Part shown: positions 39,717-53,016 of the stretch, one piece after another
Position numbering within the stretch: the first letter of the stretch is position 1
How the letters are laid out: each line of letters starts with the position of its first letter
DNA from: Pseudoxanthomonas winnipegensis
GTDB taxonomy: Bacteria > Pseudomonadota > Gammaproteobacteria > Xanthomonadales > Xanthomonadaceae
Assembly (NCBI RefSeq): GCF_004283755.1
Contig: NZ_SHMH01000005.1
Coordinates: 310,001-374,000 of the forward strand
DNA: 64,000 nucleotides
Direction: 5' to 3'
Notes under the pieces: model-generated
The model's input: the letters and a program-made list of their open reading frames with translations, nothing else
Database searches by the model: none
What the model was told of the DNA's origin: nothing
Made by a program: the position numbers and the translations under genes

Positions 39717-40628
39717 ATGACCCAAAACACGCGCGAAAGCCATCTCGTCCACGGTCGACGCCAGCGCCCGGAAGGGCCGGCGCCGGTCGATGTCCTGACC
39801 GTGCAGTCGCAGCTGGTCTATGGCCATGCCGGCAACAGTGCCGCCGCGCCGCCGCTGCGCGCGCTCGGCCTGCGGGTGGCCGAGGTGCCGACCACGCTGC
39901 TCAGCAACACGCCCTTCTATCCGACCCTGCGCGGCCACATCCTGCCGGCGCAGTGGTTGGCCGATCTGCTGCTCGGCGCCAGCGAGCGCGGCCTGCCGCA
40001 GCGCGCCCGCGCCCTGGTCTCGGGCTACTTCGGCAGCCTGGCCAACGGTGAGGCCTTCGCCGACTGGCTGGCGCGCACCCAGGCGCAGGCCCCGGCGCTG
40101 CGCTACGTACTCGACCCGGTGATCGGCGACACCCATACCGGCCCTTATGTCGAGCCGGCGCTGGAGACGGTCTTCGTCGAGCGTCTGTTGCCGCGCGCGT
40201 GGATGGTCACGCCCAACGCGTTCGAGCTGGGCCGCCTTACCGGGCTGCCCAGCCTGGCCCAGGACGATGCGCTGGCCGCGGCGCGGCAGCTGCTGGCGCG
40301 TGGGCCGCAGTGGGCGCTGGTGCACAGCGTCGAAGGCGCACCGGGCGAACTGGTCACGCTGCTGGTCGGGCGCGAGGCGGTGTATCGCTGGGCCACGCCG
40401 TGGCTGCCGGTGGACGTGGCCGGCACCGGCGATGTGCTGGTCGCGCTGATCCTGGGCCTGCATCTGCGCGGTGAGCCGCTCGAGAGTGCCATCGGCAGCG
40501 CCCTGGCCGGCGTGCATGCCGCGCTGGAGGCCACCCTGGCCGCGGGTGTGGAGGAACTGGACGTGCACGCCGCCGCGCCCGCGGCGCTGGCCACCCCGGC
40601 GCGCTTCCCCGCGCAGCGGCTGGCATAA
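39717..40628 (+). CDS. pdxY: Pyridoxal kinase PdxY
   Basis: 303 residues of the ribokinase superfamily; phosphorylates pyridoxal to PLP. The core starts VDVLTVQSQLVYGHAGNSAA (E. coli PdxY AIQSHVVYGHAGNSAA), with the anion-hole motif VAGTGDVLVALILG holding the catalytic Asp. About 25 extra N-terminal residues precede the family core, so the true start may be downstream of ATG 39717. Followed after five bases by the TyrA fusion gene. Confidence 0.92.
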   Translation: MTQNTRESHLVHGRRQRPEGPAPVDVLTVQSQLVYGHAGNSAAAPPLRALGLRVAEVPTTLLSNTPFYPTLRGHILPAQWLADLLLGASERGLPQRARALVSGYFGSLANGEAFADWLARTQAQAPALRYVLDPVIGDTHTGPYVEPALETVFVERLLPRAWMVTPNAFELGRLTGLPSLAQDDALAAARQLLARGPQWALVHSVEGAPGELVTLLVGREAVYRWATPWLPVDVAGTGDVLVALILGLHLRGEPLESAIGSALAGVHAALEATLAAGVEELDVHAAAPAALATPARFPAQRLA

Positions 40629-40633
40629 GCCCC

Positions 40634-42211
40634 GTGTCCTGCGTCGGCATCGTCGGCAGCGCCGGCGCCTATGGCCGCTGGCTGGGCGCCTTTCTCGAGC
40701 GGCACCTGGGCGTGCGCGTCATCGGCCAGGATCCGGCCGATCCCGCTTCGCACACGCCGCAGGCGTTGATCGAACAGGCCCAGGTGCTGGTGTTCAGCGC
40801 GCCGATCCGCATCACCGAGCAGGTGATCGGCGACTACGTGCGCCTGGCGGCCGGGCGCGAGGCCGGGCAGCTGTGGATCGACCTGACCTCGATCAAGACC
40901 GGCCCGGTCGCCGCGATGCTCGCCTCGCAGGCCGAAGTCGTCGGCCTGCATCCGATGACCGCGCCGCCCAAGTCGCCCACGCTCAAGGGCCGGCCGATGG
41001 TGGTGTGCGAGGCGCGCCTGGACGCCTGGCGGCCCTGGCTGCAGCGGCTGCTCGACGCGCTGCAGGCCCAGTGCGTGCGCACCACGCCCGAGCACCACGA
41101 TCAGGTCATGGCGCTGGTGCAGGCGCTGGTCCATGCCACCCATCTGGCCCAGGCCGGCGTGCTGCGCCGCCATGCCGAACACGTCGGGTCGCTGGTCGAG
41201 CTGTTCCCGTATCGCTCGGCGTCCTTCGAGATGGACGGCGCGATGATCGCCCGAATTCTTGCGCTCAATCCGGCCATCTACGAGGACATCCAGTTCGGCA
41301 ATCCGCATGTGCCGCAGGTGCTGGACACGCTGGTCGAGGAGGTCACGCGGTTGCGCGATCTGGTCGGGCAGGGCGATGAGGCGGCGCGCGGCGGGTTCCG
41401 CCAGGACGTGCTGGCCGCCAACAAGGCCGCCATCGGCGCCACGGCGCTGGCCGAGGGCAACTACCGCTTCGAGCGCATCGGCTACCTGCTGGCCGACCTG
41501 GCCGAGACGCGCAGCCTGTCGGTGCATCTGCCGCTGGATCAGCCCGGCTCGCTGCGGGCGCTGCTGCACGTGTTCGAGCGGCACGGGGTGAGCATCGCCT
41601 CGCTGCATTCGCTGCGCAATCCAGCGGGCGAGCTGCACTTCCGGCTTGGGTTCGATGCGGATGTCGACCTGGGCGCGCTGGCGCGGGCGGCGGCCGAGGT
41701 CGATGCCAGCGGCATCGGCCGCGTGCTCGACGGGGCCTCGTCGATGGCCGCGCTGTCGCCGGCGCGGCGCCTGGCCGCCTCGCTGCAGCGGCGCGCGGCC
41801 ACGCCGGACGACGTACCGGCGCTGCTGGCCCTGCGCGAGGCGACCATGCGCGAGCACATGCGCAATTCCGGGGTGGATACCTCGCCCGGCAGCATGCTGG
41901 CCCGCCTGTTGAACGGCTACCAGCATGCGCAGGTGCTGCTGCGCGAGGAGCGTATCGTCGGCCTGCTCAAGCTCGATCGCAGCGGGCCGGACCATGTGGT
42001 GATGCAGATCCAGGTCGCCCCCGAGCTGCAGGGGCAGGGCCTGGGCCGGGCGCTGCTGGAGGAGTACATCGAGCAGGCGCGCGACGCGGGCAAGGACGTC
42101 ACCCTGCACGTGCTCAAGGCCAACCCAGCGCGCGGCCTGTACGAGCGGCTGGGCTTCGTGGTCGAAGGCGAGGATGCGCACGAGTTCCACATGCGCCTGT
42201 CGCATCGCTGA
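40634..42211 (+). CDS. tyrA: Prephenate dehydrogenase-ACT-GNAT fusion protein
   Basis: 525 residues in three parts. Residues 1-290: TyrA-type dehydrogenase (tyrosine synthesis) with the dinucleotide loop GIVGSAGAYGRWLG, HPM at 106-108 and the conserved HHD of TPEHHDQVMALVQALVHATHL. About 295-370: ACT regulatory domain (LPLDQPGSLRALLHVFERHG). About 385-525: GNAT acetyltransferase with acetyl-CoA motif VAPELQGQGLGRALLEEYIE and terminal ANPARGLYERLGFVVEGE. The start is GTG 40634; no ATG fits. ACT domains on TyrA are known and suggest feedback control; the GNAT extension is unusual and its substrate unknown. Confidence 0.88.
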   Translation: MSCVGIVGSAGAYGRWLGAFLERHLGVRVIGQDPADPASHTPQALIEQAQVLVFSAPIRITEQVIGDYVRLAAGREAGQLWIDLTSIKTGPVAAMLASQAEVVGLHPMTAPPKSPTLKGRPMVVCEARLDAWRPWLQRLLDALQAQCVRTTPEHHDQVMALVQALVHATHLAQAGVLRRHAEHVGSLVELFPYRSASFEMDGAMIARILALNPAIYEDIQFGNPHVPQVLDTLVEEVTRLRDLVGQGDEAARGGFRQDVLAANKAAIGATALAEGNYRFERIGYLLADLAETRSLSVHLPLDQPGSLRALLHVFERHGVSIASLHSLRNPAGELHFRLGFDADVDLGALARAAAEVDASGIGRVLDGASSMAALSPARRLAASLQRRAATPDDVPALLALREATMREHMRNSGVDTSPGSMLARLLNGYQHAQVLLREERIVGLLKLDRSGPDHVVMQIQVAPELQGQGLGRALLEEYIEQARDAGKDVTLHVLKANPARGLYERLGFVVEGEDAHEFHMRLSHR

Positions 42212-42213
42212 GG

Positions 42214-42260
42214 TTTTCCACACCGCCTGTGGATGACCGGCGGCACAACCCTGTGGACAA
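42214..42260. promoter_or_regulatory. Cluster of three DnaA-box-like nonamers
   Basis: ttttccaca (42214-42222, plus), tcatccaca (complement of 42228-42236) and ttgtccaca (complement of 42252-42260) each differ from ttatccaca at one position. They fill the start of the 183-base spacer before the aminotransferase. Could bind DnaA weakly; no origin features (AT-rich unwinding region, dnaA/dnaN) accompany them. Confidence 0.4.
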
Positions 42261-42394
42261 CCCGGCGGCAGGCGCGCCGGACAAGGCCCGTTTCCGCATT
42301 GGTGGATTTTTCGCCAGCAGGACGGCCAGCGCCCACTCAGGCCTTCCGCGTCGCAGCGCGATGCGGCACCGGCGCGCGCGGTATCCTTGGCGGC

Positions 42395-43600
42395 ATGAGC
42401 ACCCAGATCACCCTGTCCCAGCGCGCCCTGGCCCTGACCAGCTCGGCGATCCGCGAAATCCTCAAAGTGACCGAGCGCCCGGAGGTCATCTCCTTCGCCG
42501 GCGGCCTGCCGGCCGCCTCGACCTTCCCGGTCGAGCGCATGCGCGCAGCCACCGACAAGGTGCTCACCGAGGCGCCGCAAGCCGCGCTGCAGTACGGTCC
42601 GACAGAGGGCTACGGCCCGCTGCGCGAGTGGGTGGCGCAGCGTCTGGCCGCCGCCGGCGCGCCGGTGCCTGCCAGCCGCGTGCTGATCGTGACCGGCTCG
42701 CAGCAGGGCCTGGACCTGCTGGGCAAGACGCTGATCGACGAGGGCAGCAAGGTGCTGGTGGAGACGCCGAGCTACCTGGGCGCACTGCAGTCCTTCTCGC
42801 TGTTCGCGCCGGCCTTCGCCGGCATGCCGTCGGACGAGGACGGCATCGATGTCGACGCGCTCACGCCCGCGCTGCTGGACGGCGCGCGCTTCATGTACTG
42901 CCTGCCCAACTTCCAGAATCCCACCGGCAAGCGCCTGCCGCTGGCCCGGCGCAAGGCGCTGGTCGCCACCGCGCTGGCCGCCGGCGTGCCAGTGGTCGAG
43001 GACGATCCCTACGGCGAGCTGAGCTACGGCGGCGAACACCTGCCCAGCCTGCTCTCGCTCAACCCCGAGGGCGGGATCTACATGGGCTCGTTCTCCAAGG
43101 TGCTGGCCCCGGGCCTGCGCCTGGGCTATGTGGTCGCGCCCGAGCCGCTGTTCTCCAAGCTGGTCCAGGCCAAGCAGGCCGCCGACCTGCATACGCCGTC
43201 CTTCAGCCAGCGCATCGTCTACGAGACCGTGCGCGACGGCTTCCTGGACGAGCACATCCCGACCATCCGCGACCTCTACGCGCGCCAGTGCCAGCTGATG
43301 CTCGATGCGCTCGAGCGCTACTTCCCAGCGCAGGCGCACTGGACGCGGCCGCAGGGTGGCATGTTCGTCTGGGTGACCCTGCCGCACGGCATCGACACCA
43401 CCGCGCTGTTGGCCAAGGCGATCGCGCGCAACGTGGCCTTCGTGCCGGGCGCGCCGTTCTACGCCACCGATCCGCAGATCAACACGCTGCGCCTGTCGTT
43501 CGTGACCGTGCCGGGCGAGAAGATCGAGGCCGGCATGAAGATCCTGGGCGAACTGGTGTCCGAGGCCATCGCCGCCCTGCCAGCCGCCGCGGCCGCATGA
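42395..43600 (+). CDS. PLP-dependent aminotransferase, class I/II (LysN/2-aminoadipate type)
   Basis: 401 residues from ATG 42395 (MSTQITLSQRALALTSSAIREIL). Fold-type I features: SFAGGLPAASTFPVERM, QYGPTEGYGPLREWVAQRL, and PLP lysine in YMGSFSKVLAPGLRLGYV. The closest known group includes 2-aminoadipate, aromatic and branched-chain aminotransferases. The stop overlaps the dapB start, so a link to lysine or aromatic amino acid metabolism is plausible, with tyrA upstream and dapB downstream; substrate not determinable. Confidence 0.88.
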   Translation: MSTQITLSQRALALTSSAIREILKVTERPEVISFAGGLPAASTFPVERMRAATDKVLTEAPQAALQYGPTEGYGPLREWVAQRLAAAGAPVPASRVLIVTGSQQGLDLLGKTLIDEGSKVLVETPSYLGALQSFSLFAPAFAGMPSDEDGIDVDALTPALLDGARFMYCLPNFQNPTGKRLPLARRKALVATALAAGVPVVEDDPYGELSYGGEHLPSLLSLNPEGGIYMGSFSKVLAPGLRLGYVVAPEPLFSKLVQAKQAADLHTPSFSQRIVYETVRDGFLDEHIPTIRDLYARQCQLMLDALERYFPAQAHWTRPQGGMFVWVTLPHGIDTTALLAKAIARNVAFVPGAPFYATDPQINTLRLSFVTVPGEKIEAGMKILGELVSEAIAALPAAAAA

Positions 43601-44331
43601 CGGTGAAGGGCGACCGCACGAGCCCGCCGCTGCGGGTGCTGATTCACGGTGCCTCGGGCCGCATGGGCCAGGCGCTGCTGCGCCTGGCGGTCGGCGAGCC
43701 TGCGCTGCAGGTCGTGGCCGCGGTGACCCATCGCCCGCCGGCCACGCGCGTGGTCGATGGCGTGGCGTATTTCGCCGCCAGCGAGCTGCCTGGCGCGCCG
43801 GTGTTCGACGTGGCCATCGACTTCAGCCTGCCGGAAGGGTTCGACCCGATCCTGGCGCTGTGCCTGCAGCGCAAGGCCGCGCTGGTCTCCGGCACCACCG
43901 GGCTGTCCGAGGCCCAGCGCGCCGCGCTGCAGCGGGCAGGCGGCGACATCCCCGTGGTGTGGGCCTCCAACTTCAGCCTGGGCGTGGCCGTGCTGGCCGA
44001 GCTGGTCGAACGCGCGGCCGCCGCGCTGCCCGGCTGGGACTGCGACATCATCGAGTCCCACCACATCCACAAGCAGGACGCCCCGTCCGGCACTGCCCTG
44101 ACCCTGGGGCAGGGCGTCGAACTGGCCGGCGCCACGCCGCGTTACGCCAGCCTGCGCGCCGGCGACATCGTCGGCGAGCATCTGGTCCAGTTCACCGGCC
44201 TGGGCGAGCGGGTGGAACTGACCCACCGCGCCACCAACCGCGACATCTTCGCACGCGGCGCGCTGCATGCCGCACAGAGGCTCACGGACCGGCCGCCGGG
44301 CCTGTATCGCGTGCGCGATCTGCTGGACTGA
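43597..44331 (+). CDS. dapB: 4-hydroxy-tetrahydrodipicolinate reductase
   Basis: 244 residues, lysine/diaminopimelate pathway. NAD(P)H loop VLIHGASGRMGQALL, SGTTGLSEAQ and the active-site signature ESHHIHKQDAPSGTALTLG with the catalytic His pair and Lys. ATG 43597 overlaps the preceding stop (ATGA). Somewhat shorter than E. coli DapB (273). Confidence 0.95.
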   Translation: MTVKGDRTSPPLRVLIHGASGRMGQALLRLAVGEPALQVVAAVTHRPPATRVVDGVAYFAASELPGAPVFDVAIDFSLPEGFDPILALCLQRKAALVSGTTGLSEAQRAALQRAGGDIPVVWASNFSLGVAVLAELVERAAAALPGWDCDIIESHHIHKQDAPSGTALTLGQGVELAGATPRYASLRAGDIVGEHLVQFTGLGERVELTHRATNRDIFARGALHAAQRLTDRPPGLYRVRDLLD

Positions 44332-44356
44332 AGCGGTACCGCGGCCGCGGCGTCGC

Positions 44357-44548
44357 TCAGTTGTTCATCGCGATCATGCCGAAGCACGCCGCCGCCAGCA
44401 GGAGAGTCAGGCCGCCGATCGTGGCCAGGATGCCGATGATGACCTTGGCCCAGACCGGCAGGCCGCCGCGCTGCGGCTCGGGTGCGGGCGGCAGTTCAGG
44501 CGGCTGTGCCTGCGATGGCGAGGTGTCGTCTTGGTCCGCGGTGTTCAT
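44357..44548 (-). CDS. Tiny single-helix membrane protein, 63 aa
   Basis: Acidic, proline-rich N-terminus (DTSPSQAQPPELPPAPEP) followed by one membrane helix (VWAKVIIGILATIGGLTLLL) and a short tail. ATG 44548 overlaps the stop of the radical SAM gene (ATGA), so it is probably translated with it. Function unknown; could anchor or assist the upstream enzymes. Confidence 0.6.
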   Translation of the reverse strand: MNTADQDDTSPSQAQPPELPPAPEPQRGGLPVWAKVIIGILATIGGLTLLLAAACFGMIAMNN

Positions 44549-45990
44549 GCCGTTGCGTCCTTGAGCGGGGTGCCGTCGACCCAGGCGCGCAGCGCTTGCA
44601 GCTGCTGACGCCGGTCGTCGCGGTAGAACAGGTTGAAGGTGTCGAACGGCACGATCGTGCCATCGGGCTGGGCGATGTGGACGCAACTCTTCTTCACCGA
44701 GCGCAGGTCGAAGCCCTCGGCGTCGATGAAGGCCATGATCAGCACGCGGAACACGTTGCGGTAGTCCAGCCCCTGCGGGGCCTGCACCTGCGGCAGGCAG
44801 CAGAGCAGGTCGGACAGTGAGCAGGCCTGCGACTGCGGCGAATGGTTGGTGGCGAACAGCTTGAACACGGCCTCGCGCAGCTGATCGTCCTTCTCCACCA
44901 CGATGCTGTTGCGGCCGCCCTCGATCAGCACCTCCGGCGGGATCAGACCGGTCAGCGGCACGACGCGGTCCTCCAGCTTCAGCGCGTAGGCCATCGCCAG
45001 CGCATCGGGATGGCAGGGGACCGGGATCAGGTCCTCGGGCCGGAACAGCGCGCTCTGCTCGAGGATGCCGCGCCGCACCTCGGTCAGCGTCAGACGGTCG
45101 CGCGCCGGGTCGTAGCCCTCGGTGCGGCCTGCGTGCTGGATCGGCTGGAAGGTGACCCCGCGCACGCAGGGCTGGCGCCGGGCGAAGTCGATGATCTCGC
45201 CCAGCTCGCCATCGTTGAGGCCCTTCTTGACCGTGACCACCAGCGTGGTCGAGATGCCGAGCCGGTTGAGCGCCTCCAGCGCCCGGCGCCGGACCTCCAC
45301 CAGGCGCGCCCCGCGCAGCTCCTGGTGGACCTCGTCGCGCAAGGAATCGAACTGCAGGTACAGCTCGAAGCCGGGCATGTAACCGGCCAGGCGCTCGACG
45401 AACGCCGGGTCCTTGGCGATCCGCAGCCCGTTGGTGTTGACCATCAGATGGCGGATGGGACGGGCCTTGGCCGCATCGAGGATCTCGAAGAACTGCGGGT
45501 GCAGGGTCGGTTCGCCGCCGGAGATCTGCACCACGTCCGGCTCGCCCTCGTTGGCGACCACCGCATCGAGCATGCGCTCGATCGTGGCCAGATCGCGAAA
45601 GCCGGGGCGATGCGGGCCCGAATCGGCATAGCAGATCGGGCAGCGCAGATTGCAGTGATCGGTGACCTCGATCAGGGTCAGGCAGCTGTGCTGCATGTGC
45701 TCGGGGCACAGCCCGCAGTCGTAGGGGCAGCCCCAGCGTCGCTCGGTGTTGAAGCGCTGCGGCAATTCGGGCGGCTTGATGAAGCGCTCGCGGCACAGCC
45801 GGTAGTACGCGATGTCGTCGGCCACCAGCACGCGCTCGCGGCCATGCTGCGGGCACCACTTCTCCAGGTAGACGCCGCCGTCCTTGAACAGGATGGTCGC
45901 CTCCACCCGGCGCAGGCAGGTCGAGCACACCGACACCGCGGTGTCGTAGAACAGGTAAGGCCTTACTTTTGCCGCCATGCAGGGGTCCAT
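44545..45990 (-). CDS. Radical SAM protein of the Tes/MJ0619-like family
   Basis: 481 residues. The Fe-S/SAM motif Cys113-x3-Cys117-x2-Cys120 (DHCNLRCPIC) is preceded by a cysteine-rich region: CSTC (22/25), Cys46 and His49 (WCPQHG), then CPYDCGLC (88-95) and EHMQHSCLTLIEVTD. This exact preface is the mark of the family that includes archaeal tetraether lipid synthase and MJ0619. ISGGEPTLHP follows. It overlaps the Lgt-like gene upstream and the small membrane gene downstream. Start could be ATG 45990 or 45978. The bacterial reaction is unknown; joining or alkylating lipid chains is a hypothesis from the family. Confidence 0.82.
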   Translation of the reverse strand: MDPCMAAKVRPYLFYDTAVSVCSTCLRRVEATILFKDGGVYLEKWCPQHGRERVLVADDIAYYRLCRERFIKPPELPQRFNTERRWGCPYDCGLCPEHMQHSCLTLIEVTDHCNLRCPICYADSGPHRPGFRDLATIERMLDAVVANEGEPDVVQISGGEPTLHPQFFEILDAAKARPIRHLMVNTNGLRIAKDPAFVERLAGYMPGFELYLQFDSLRDEVHQELRGARLVEVRRRALEALNRLGISTTLVVTVKKGLNDGELGEIIDFARRQPCVRGVTFQPIQHAGRTEGYDPARDRLTLTEVRRGILEQSALFRPEDLIPVPCHPDALAMAYALKLEDRVVPLTGLIPPEVLIEGGRNSIVVEKDDQLREAVFKLFATNHSPQSQACSLSDLLCCLPQVQAPQGLDYRNVFRVLIMAFIDAEGFDLRSVKKSCVHIAQPDGTIVPFDTFNLFYRDDRRQQLQALRAWVDGTPLKDATA

Positions 45991-46703
45991 GCGATGCGTG
46001 GGAGGTCGCGCACATGGTAGGCCACGCCCAGGACGCACAGCAGCTGCAGGCCGGACAGCACACCGAAGTAGTGCAGCGGGATCGGCCGGATCGACTCGAC
46101 CGCCAGGCGGTAGAGCAGGTAGCCGACCAGGAACAGCTTGAAGCGGTCGCCCGGGCGCGGCAGGCGCCCGCCATAGCGGGTCAACAGCCCGCCCCACAGT
46201 GCGACGAAGACGATCTCGTAAAGCTGGGTCGGGTGGCGCGCGATGCCATCGCCGAAGTCAACGCCCCAGGGCAGGGTGGTGGGGTTGCCGTAGGTATGGT
46301 CCGCCAGCCCGCCCAGGAAACAGCCGATGCGCCCGATGATCATGCCCACCGTCAGCGGCAGGACGAAGGCATCGCCGGTCGAGCCGCGGATCCCCGCCAG
46401 GCGCTTGGCGAGCTCGACGCCGGCCCAGCCACCCAGCAGCGCACCGATGATGGACTTGCCTTCCAGCAGGCGACGGAACGAGGGGAAGTCGGCGAGGGCA
46501 TACGCAGGATCGTAGAGCCAGTAGGCGATCTTGCTGCCGACGGCCGCGCCCAGCACGGTGCCGGCCACCAGCAGCAGCGCCTGGACCCGGTCGGTCTGCC
46601 CGGGATAAGGCAGGCGGCGGCGCTCGCGCAGATAGAGCTGGAAGCCCACCGAATAGGCGGCCGCCTCCATGAGGGTATGAAGCCAGTAGGCGTTCAGTGT
46701 CAT
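45963..46703 (-). CDS. Lgt-like membrane protein (prolipoprotein diacylglyceryl transferase family)
   Basis: 246 residues with about seven membrane helices. Lgt signature region GRIGCFLGGLADHTYGNPTT, PWGVDFGDGIARHPTQLYE at about 124-163. The essential histidine loop of true Lgt (SFHGG) is replaced by KSIIGALLGG, so it may be a paralogue with another substrate rather than the housekeeping Lgt. Its stop lies inside the radical SAM gene start, indicating coupled expression. Start ATG 46703. Confidence 0.8.
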   Translation of the reverse strand: MTLNAYWLHTLMEAAAYSVGFQLYLRERRRLPYPGQTDRVQALLLVAGTVLGAAVGSKIAYWLYDPAYALADFPSFRRLLEGKSIIGALLGGWAGVELAKRLAGIRGSTGDAFVLPLTVGMIIGRIGCFLGGLADHTYGNPTTLPWGVDFGDGIARHPTQLYEIVFVALWGGLLTRYGGRLPRPGDRFKLFLVGYLLYRLAVESIRPIPLHYFGVLSGLQLLCVLGVAYHVRDLPRIAWTPAWRQK

Positions 46704-47010
46704 CAAGGCCAGTGTAGCCGCCGGCGTGGCGTGTCGAGCTCCCGATCGCCGCGTGAAGCACGCCACATCCTGCGGCCTTGCGTGGCAGGCGAGGAGGTTG
46801 CTCGTCCCGCCACAACCTTGAGCGAATTTCGTCAGGCCAGGGCACCGTGCGAAAAAAGCGGCTGGCGCGGGGGGCGCCGGGTCCGTACAATTCGCACTCG
46901 CCTGTTAACCCACATCGCCTCGGACCGGAGAAGCGCCGCGTCCGCGGTTTCTTGCAGCCGCAAGTTGGACGTGGGCGCAGGGTTCCTCCCATCCCCAAGG
47001 CGAACCTGCA

Positions 47011-48141
<1,131 letters not shown>

Positions 48142-48236
48142 GTCCGCGCATCTGATCGCCTTGTCGGCATGGCCGCGGCCATGCCTTCCGATTCCAGCGT
48201 CGCCGCCGCCTGCGCGACGCCAACACGAGTAGCGAA

Positions 48237-51475
<3,239 letters not shown>

Positions 51476-51479
<4 letters not shown>

Positions 51480-51952
51480 GAGCCCCCATCACCAAACAGG
51501 GCGCCCAGCGCCTGCGTGACGAGCTCGACCACCTCAAGTCGGTCAAGCGTCCGGAAGTGATCGCCGCCATCGCCGAGGCGCGTGCGCACGGCGACCTGAA
51601 GGAAAACGCCGAGTACCACGCCGCCCGCGAGCAGCAGGGCTTCATCGAAGGCCGCATCAACCAGCTGGAGAGCGAGCTGTCCACCGCCGAGGTGATCGAC
51701 GTGGCCGCGCTCAACGCCGGGACGCGCGTGGTATTCGGCGCCACCGTGGTGCTGGCCGACGTCGACACCGACGAGGAGAAGAAGTACCAGATCGTGGGTG
51801 ACCTGGAGGCGGACATCAAGCAGTCGCTGATCGCCATCTCCTCGCCGATCGCGCGCGCGCTGATCGGCAAGAACGAGGGCGACAGCGTCACCATCCAGGC
51901 GCCCGCGGGCGAGCACGAGTACGAGATCGTCAGCGTCTCCTACGGCGCCTGA
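51476..51952 (+). CDS. greA: Transcription elongation factor GreA
   Basis: 158 residues. N-terminal antiparallel coiled coil with the acidic tip [20 protein letters not shown], then the FKBP-like domain with [15 protein letters not shown]. Rescues backtracked RNA polymerase. ATG 51476 overlaps the carB stop (ATGA). Confidence 0.98.
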
Positions 51953-52098
51953 GCGCGTGGGCGTGCCGATGCGCGGCGTTGATCGCCTGCGGTGCGATGG
52001 CGCGATCGCGCGGCATGGCTTCGGCCGGGTGTTGAAGCACGCCGCGCGTCTTCGCTCGATGCGTCACGTGCGCCTCGACCTTGGTCCGTCGCACTAGC

Positions 52099-53016
52099 AT
52101 GGCGTCCGCGACCTTGCTGCTGCCGGCGCGTGCCCAGCTCGCCGGCGAGCTGCCGCCCCAGGCCGGCAAGGCCCTGGCCCGCGCCGACCGCGACCAGGGC
52201 GAGGTGGGCGAACGCGCCCAGCTGCGCCGGCATTTCCGGCTGGTGCCCGATCACTGGCCGGTCGCGGCGCTGACCCGGCAGCTCGACGCCGGCGATGCCG
52301 CCCAGGCGCGCTGGCTGCGCGCAGATCCCGCCTTTCTGGCGCTGGACATGACCGGCGCGCGCCTGCTCGCGCATGGACCCGCGCTGGGCCTGGAACAGGC
52401 CGACGTCGATGCGCTGATGCCGGCGCTCAAGCCGCTGTTCGGCGATGCCGGCTTCCTGCTGGACGCGCCGACGCCCTCGCGCTGGTATCTGCGCCTGCTG
52501 AGCGACACGCCGCTGCCCGAATTCGCCGCGCCCGAGCAGGTGCTGGGCGACGACCTGTTCGGCCATCTGCCGCATGGCGATGCCGGGCGCCGCTGGCGCG
52601 CGCTGTTCACCGAAGCCCAGGTGCTGCTGCACCAGCACCCCTGGAACGCCCAGCGCGCCGCGCAGGGCAAGCCGGCGGTCAACGCGCTGTGGTTCTGGGG
52701 CCCCGGCGTGCTGCCGCAGGCGGTTACCACGCCGTATCGGCAGGTGCGCAGCCGCGACGAGCTGCTGCTGGCGCTGGCGCGACAGGCCGGCACCTCCGAT
52801 GCCCTCGAACAGGGCGTCGACGCGCTGGTCGACCTGCGCCATCTCAAGTCGCCGGCGATGTTCACCGACCAGGTGCTGGCGCCGCTGCTGGCCGAACTGC
52901 GCCGCGGGGAGCTGGCGCGCGTGGTGCTGGACTTCCAGGACGGCGCGCGCTTCACGCTCACCGCCGGCCAGCGCTGGCGTCTGCTGCGCCGCGCGCTGAC
53001 ACGCCTGGACGCATGA
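52099..53016 (+). CDS. Conserved hypothetical protein next to recJ, 305 aa
   Basis: Mostly soluble protein opening MASATLLLPARAQLAGELPP. A conserved-looking block is AVNALWFWGPGVLPQAV, followed by SPAMFTDQVLAPLLAELRRG. I believe it belongs to a family sometimes labelled phosphoglycerate mutase in Xanthomonads, but I see none of the catalytic motifs of either mutase class, so that label should not be trusted. The stop overlaps recJ (ATGA), suggesting a joint role or at least joint translation. Confidence 0.75.
   Translation: MASATLLLPARAQLAGELPPQAGKALARADRDQGEVGERAQLRRHFRLVPDHWPVAALTRQLDAGDAAQARWLRADPAFLALDMTGARLLAHGPALGLEQADVDALMPALKPLFGDAGFLLDAPTPSRWYLRLLSDTPLPEFAAPEQVLGDDLFGHLPHGDAGRRWRALFTEAQVLLHQHPWNAQRAAQGKPAVNALWFWGPGVLPQAVTTPYRQVRSRDELLLALARQAGTSDALEQGVDALVDLRHLKSPAMFTDQVLAPLLAELRRGELARVVLDFQDGARFTLTAGQRWRLLRRALTRLDA

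Noticed and set aside
42214-42260. A chromosomal replication origin
   Set aside because: No dnaA, dnaN, gyrB or AT-rich unwinding region is present; the sites are imperfect.
52099-53016. Calling this gene a phosphoglycerate mutase
   Set aside because: No RHG motif of the cofactor-dependent class and no metal-site motifs of the independent class are visible.
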